This document shows positions 4,843 to 6,558 of a DNA stretch of 6,558 nucleotides, one piece after another. A program made the translations under genes and the position numbers. Source of the DNA: an uncultured Aquimonas sp. (GTDB taxonomy: Bacteria; Pseudomonadota; Gammaproteobacteria; Xanthomonadales; Xanthomonadaceae). The notes under the pieces were generated by a model that worked only from the letters and a program-made list of their open reading frames with translations, searched no databases and was not told the origin of the DNA. The stretch covers positions 1-6,558 of the forward strand of contig CAMLOR010000197.1 in the NCBI GenBank assembly GCA_946481615.1. Reading direction: 5' to 3'. How positions within the stretch are numbered: position 1 is the first letter of the stretch; the number at the start of each line of letters is the position of its first letter.

Positions 4843-5266
4843 CTACGCCGCCCAGCCGCGTTTGACCGCCAGCCGGGCCAGCGCCACGAGCGCGACGCCG
4901 ATCGCCAGCACGATCGCCTGCATGACGACGGCCACGGGGCCAGCCAGGCTCGCACCGTCGGCCAGCACGAACAGGCCAAAATCCTGGACCAGGATGCCGA
5001 TGAGCGAGAGAACCAGCGCCACCAGCGCCCATCGTTATGTGCACCAGCAGGCCGACGCAGCCGAGCACCCCGCCGAACACCGCGACCGCGGTTGCGGCGA
5101 TCGCCCACATCGGGCGCGCTGCGTGCAAGGCCCGCTGCGCGTCGGAAAGCTTCGCAACGTCTTCCGCCGACAGGCGCAGGTCGGCGAAGAACGCCAGGCA
5201 CCCGAGCAGATTCCACAGCAGGGCGACGACTGCGACGATCTTGAACCAGGCAGGCGAGGGGTTCAT
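4843..5266 (-). pseudogene. four-helix membrane protein of the family often labelled 'sugar transporter', frameshifted
   Basis: The first 76 residues run in one frame: MNPSPAWFKIVAVVALLWNL, then a loop LSAEDVAKLSDAQRALHAA, then AVAVFGGVLGCVGLLVH. The rest runs in another frame, one base away: ALVALVLSLIGILVQDFGLF, then SLAGPVAVVMQAIVLAIG, ending LARLAVKRGWAA and TAG at 4843-4845. Removing one base among 5035-5037 joins them into a clean 140-aa, four-helix protein (LVH-K-R-W-ALVAL or LVH-I-R-W-ALVAL). Length, the P-x-W-F-K start and the R-G-W end match a family often named sugar transporter, although transport is unproven. Left uncorrected, the first frame runs on to 4802 through Arg/Gly/His-rich nonsense (154 aa). 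ATG is preceded by GGAGA with good spacing. The shift may be a real lesion or a sequencing/assembly error. Confidence 0.83.
5012..5029 (-). repeat. 9-bp perfect tandem duplication beside the frameshift
   Basis: On the minus strand GGCGCTGGT occurs twice in direct succession, encoding Ala-Leu-Val-Ala-Leu-Val in the corrected frame of the broken membrane gene. It lies six bases from the apparent insertion at 5035-5037. The repeat itself is in frame and could be normal hydrophobic coding sequence, but slippage-prone repeats next to an indel are worth noting. Confidence 0.6.
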
Positions 5267-5284
5267 TCGAGATTCTCCACGAGG

Positions 5285-5305
5285 CGGGCCTACGCTTGCG
5301 GCCCG
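5285..5305 (-). other. 6-bp GC stem, 9-base loop between two membrane genes
   Basis: CGGGCC and GGCCCG arms form a hairpin immediately after the TAG of the 134-aa gene (stop 5307-5309), in a 40-base gap. There is no T-run, so intrinsic termination is doubtful; it may be an RNA-processing or mild attenuation element, or chance in GC-rich DNA. Confidence 0.3.
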
Positions 5306-5306
5306 A

Positions 5307-5711
5307 CTAACGATGCGGGGAGTCCGGCACGCGGGCCGCGCCACGGCCGAAGACAAGGTAGCCGAAACAACAGGCAAGGACAGCGTAACCCGCGAGCGGA
5401 ACCAGCAAGAGCGGCGGGAACCCTGCGCCGACCGCAGCCTTGCCGATCGCAAGGCTGCCGGAGGCGAAGTGGACCAGGTTTCCGAGCGTGAGCGGACGGG
5501 AATAGATGCCCCCGATGACCAGGCCGCGCGCCGTCCAGTTGAGGAGGGCCCAACCGACGAGGCTCGCGCCAGCCATTTGCAGCAGGACCGCTGCAGGACC
5601 GGAAGCCGACACTCCCATCGCGACCAGCATCTCATGCGGTGCGAACGTCAGGACGAGCCCCAATGCCGCGAGGAACGCGGCGCTCGATGCCATCAGAATC
5701 CGGGGGCTCAT
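5307..5711 (-). CDS. uncharacterised integral membrane protein (134 aa)
   Basis: A hydrophobic protein with about four predicted membrane helices, near residues 7-23, 38-58, 61-92 (broken by Gly/Pro and the YSRPLTLGN turn) and 98-122. It starts MSPRILMASSAAFLAALGLV. Notable features are the short FAPHEML turn after helix 1, the polar LTLGNLVHFASGS segment inside a hydrophobic region, and a Cys-Cys pair at 114-115. No enzymatic motif is seen, and I do not recognise a named family. Start choice: the ATG at 5711 begins the first helix directly. The in-frame ATG at 5798 would add 29 polar residues (MLETPFHRLHPELL...) with no better ribosome binding site, and an ATG at 5693 is also possible. The gene precedes the frameshifted membrane gene by 40 bases, suggesting co-transcription. 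Confidence 0.75.
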   Translation of the reverse strand: MSPRILMASSAAFLAALGLVLTFAPHEMLVAMGVSASGPAAVLLQMAGASLVGWALLNWTARGLVIGGIYSRPLTLGNLVHFASGSLAIGKAAVGAGFPPLLLVPLAGYAVLACCFGYLVFGRGAARVPDSPHR

Positions 5712-5826
5712 GATTGCGGACGTCGTGCCTCGAAGCGGACTGGCAAACGAACTCGATAGCAGCTCGGGGTGGAGGCGATGAAATGGTGTCTCCAGCATGC
5801 GCCAGCCAATGTTCGCTTGGCCACCA
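5712..5826. other. 115-base intergenic stretch, probable promoter or leader region
   Basis: This gap separates the 98-aa and 134-aa genes and is one of the two longest non-coding stretches in the window. On the minus strand it contains GCCAA-N7-TTGGC, a short inverted repeat near 5804-5820. I see no convincing -35/-10 pair and no T-run terminator. Part of it would be coding if the 134-aa protein started at 5798. Confidence 0.3.
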
Positions 5827-6123
5827 TCACTTGGATCGGGTCGATCCGGCCCGCGACCAGAGCATGAAACCCGCCAGCATCAGCAGGCAGGGACCGAGCG
5901 TCGTGCCCTTGGGAGGGGAAGCCACGACCCCGGCCCGGACCACGATCTCGTACAGTTGCTCGGTAGAAATCGTCGCGTCCGGCGTCGCCAGAACCGATCG
6001 GTGGGCATCGGACACGGCAGCCGCGATGCGCGCGCCGCGAACCACGATGAGCTCCGCTCCCAGTGCAAAGATCAAGGACGCCCCGATCATCAAGGCTCCC
6101 AGCGTTCGGCCTGCAAAACCCAT
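5827..6123 (-). CDS. small two-helix membrane protein (98 aa)
   Basis: A 98-aa protein with an N-terminal hydrophobic segment (LGALMIGASLIFALGAELIV, about 8-27), which could be a membrane anchor or an uncleaved signal. A polar middle domain follows (29-62, including AVSDAHRSV, DATISTEQLYEIVVRAG). A second hydrophobic segment comes near the end (TTLGPCLLMLAGFMLW, 74-89), then RAGSTRSK. The start used lies eight bases after GGAG; the longer in-frame reading to 6189 would begin inside the strong inverted repeat region, so it is less likely. It follows the AIM24-family gene across a 77-base gap holding that inverted repeat. No family recognised; the polar domain between two helices would sit on one face of the membrane. 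Confidence 0.72.
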   Translation of the reverse strand: MGFAGRTLGALMIGASLIFALGAELIVVRGARIAAAVSDAHRSVLATPDATISTEQLYEIVVRAGVVASPPKGTTLGPCLLMLAGFMLWSRAGSTRSK

Positions 6124-6155
6124 CGTTCTCGCTCCGATATCGTGTCGAGCCGCTG

Positions 6156-6180
6156 CGGCCGGCTGCAGTGCAGCCGGCCG
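6156..6180 (-). terminator. perfect 12-bp-arm inverted repeat after the AIM24-family gene
   Basis: CGGCCGGCTGCA and its exact complement TGCAGCCGGCCG are separated by a single base, 20 bases after the AIM24-family stop on the minus strand. In RNA this would be a very stable GC hairpin, even if the loop opens to three or five bases. There is no run of T after it on either strand, so it is not a textbook intrinsic terminator. It could stop Rho-assisted transcription, protect the 3' end, or act as DNA (a palindromic protein-binding site). Confidence 0.5.
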
Positions 6181-6200
6181 GGCGTGCAATTCGGTACGAC

Positions 6201-6558
6201 TCAGAACCCGCGATCACCCGAAAGAATCCCGCCCAATCCACCGAGCACCGACCCTTCCTCCTTGCTGCCGCCCTTCTGGTAAGCGGCGGCGAACATGCGG
6301 CCGGCCATGCGCGAGAACGGCAGGGATTGCATCCACACGTGGCCGGGCCCGGTGAGGGTGGCGAGGAAGACGCCTTCGCCGCCGAACAGCATGCTCTTGA
6401 TGCCGCCGACGGGTTTCACGTCGAAGCCGACGGTGTCGGTGAGGGCCACGACGCAGCCGGTGTCGACGTCGAGGCGTTCGCCCGGCGCGAGCTGGCGTTC
6501 GAGGATGGTGCCGCCGGCGTGCACGAAGACCTGCCCGTCGCCTTCGAGCTTCTGCATG
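6201..6558 (-). CDS. AIM24 family protein (TIGR00266-like), C-terminal part
   Basis: The last 118-119 codons of a protein that starts beyond base 6558; the Met at 6557 is internal. Visible motifs are VFVHAGGTILERQLAPGERL, then DTGCVVALTDTVGFDV, then GGIKSMLFGGEG, and GPGHVWMQSLPFSRMAGRM. These are the hallmarks of the AIM24/TIGR00266 fold, a beta-helix-like bacterial protein of about 220-270 residues distantly related to the yeast mitochondrial protein AIM24. A glycine-rich tail follows (SVLGGLGGILSGDRGF). Molecular function is not established in bacteria; membrane or envelope-associated roles have been proposed. It is followed by a strong inverted repeat, suggesting that its transcript ends there. 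Confidence 0.9.
   Translation of the reverse strand, partial: MQKLEGDGQVFVHAGGTILERQLAPGERLDVDTGCVVALTDTVGFDVKPVGGIKSMLFGGEGVFLATLTGPGHVWMQSLPFSRMAGRMFAAAYQKGGSKEEGSVLGGLGGILSGDRGF

Noticed and set aside
4802..5266. 154-aa uncorrected reading of the frameshifted membrane gene
   Set aside because: After residue 76 it becomes Arg/Gly/His-rich nonsense, while the alternative frame continues the family pattern with hydrophobic helices and the K-R-G-W end.
6124..6189. N-terminal extension of the 98-aa membrane protein (MHARPAALQ...)
   Set aside because: It is encoded by the inverted repeat and is unlike a membrane-protein start. The internal ATG has GGAG at good spacing and directly precedes the first helix.
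1..6558. Search for CRISPR repeats, tRNA, rRNA, insertion sequences, restriction-modification and toxin-antitoxin genes
   Set aside because: No spaced direct repeats, no tRNA cloverleaf-like segments, no transposase or integrase motifs, and no classic toxin or antitoxin pair were seen by reading both strands. Small size alone does not make the adjacent unknowns a toxin-antitoxin system.

Overview
The window is GC-rich and almost completely coding. Every gene I can support lies on the minus strand, so the transcriptional reading order runs from base 6558 down to base 1. It is a run of short proteins (36 to 180 residues) with almost no intergenic DNA. High GC, dense ATGA and TGATG start/stop overlaps, and protein families such as AIM24, the DUF2784 family, YciI-like and VOC proteins suggest a proteobacterium. 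My best guess is a gammaproteobacterium of the Xanthomonadales (Lysobacter/Luteimonas type). That placement is inference from familiarity with such proteins, not a computed result.

Right end (6558 to 4573): the C-terminal part of an AIM24/TIGR00266-family protein, then a perfect 12-bp-arm inverted repeat that may end its transcript. Next come two uncharacterised small membrane proteins (98 and 134 aa), then a four-helix membrane protein gene whose frame is broken by an apparent one-base insertion near 5035-5037, then a 66-aa two-helix membrane protein.

Middle (4541 to 2887): a closely packed set of four conserved proteins of unknown function. These are a membrane protein with a probable TTG start, a soluble 143-aa protein with a GSWWGH motif, a membrane-associated protein with an HEHAH motif of zinc-metallopeptidase type, and a soluble 127-aa protein. 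The last three are translationally coupled by overlapping stop and start codons.

Left end (2765 to 1): a second probable transcription unit begins at a cupin gene with a perfect AGGAGG ribosome binding site. It continues through a DUF2784-like membrane protein, a possible 23-aa cysteine-rich peptide, a 180-aa membrane protein, a YciI-related protein, two VOC (glyoxalase-fold) proteins, a 36-aa CHCC zinc-ribbon-like microprotein, and the first 30 residues of a GNAT acetyltransferase that runs off the left edge. The cupin, VOC, YciI and GNAT folds are small-molecule-handling folds. Their coupling suggests one metabolic, detoxification or resistance-type module, but no substrate can be named from sequence.

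I found no transposase, integrase, CRISPR array, tRNA, rRNA, restriction or toxin-antitoxin gene. I do not see a demonstrable new defence or mobile system. The best leads are the microprotein nested in the VOC/GNAT operon, the putative membrane metalloprotease, and the frameshifted membrane gene.
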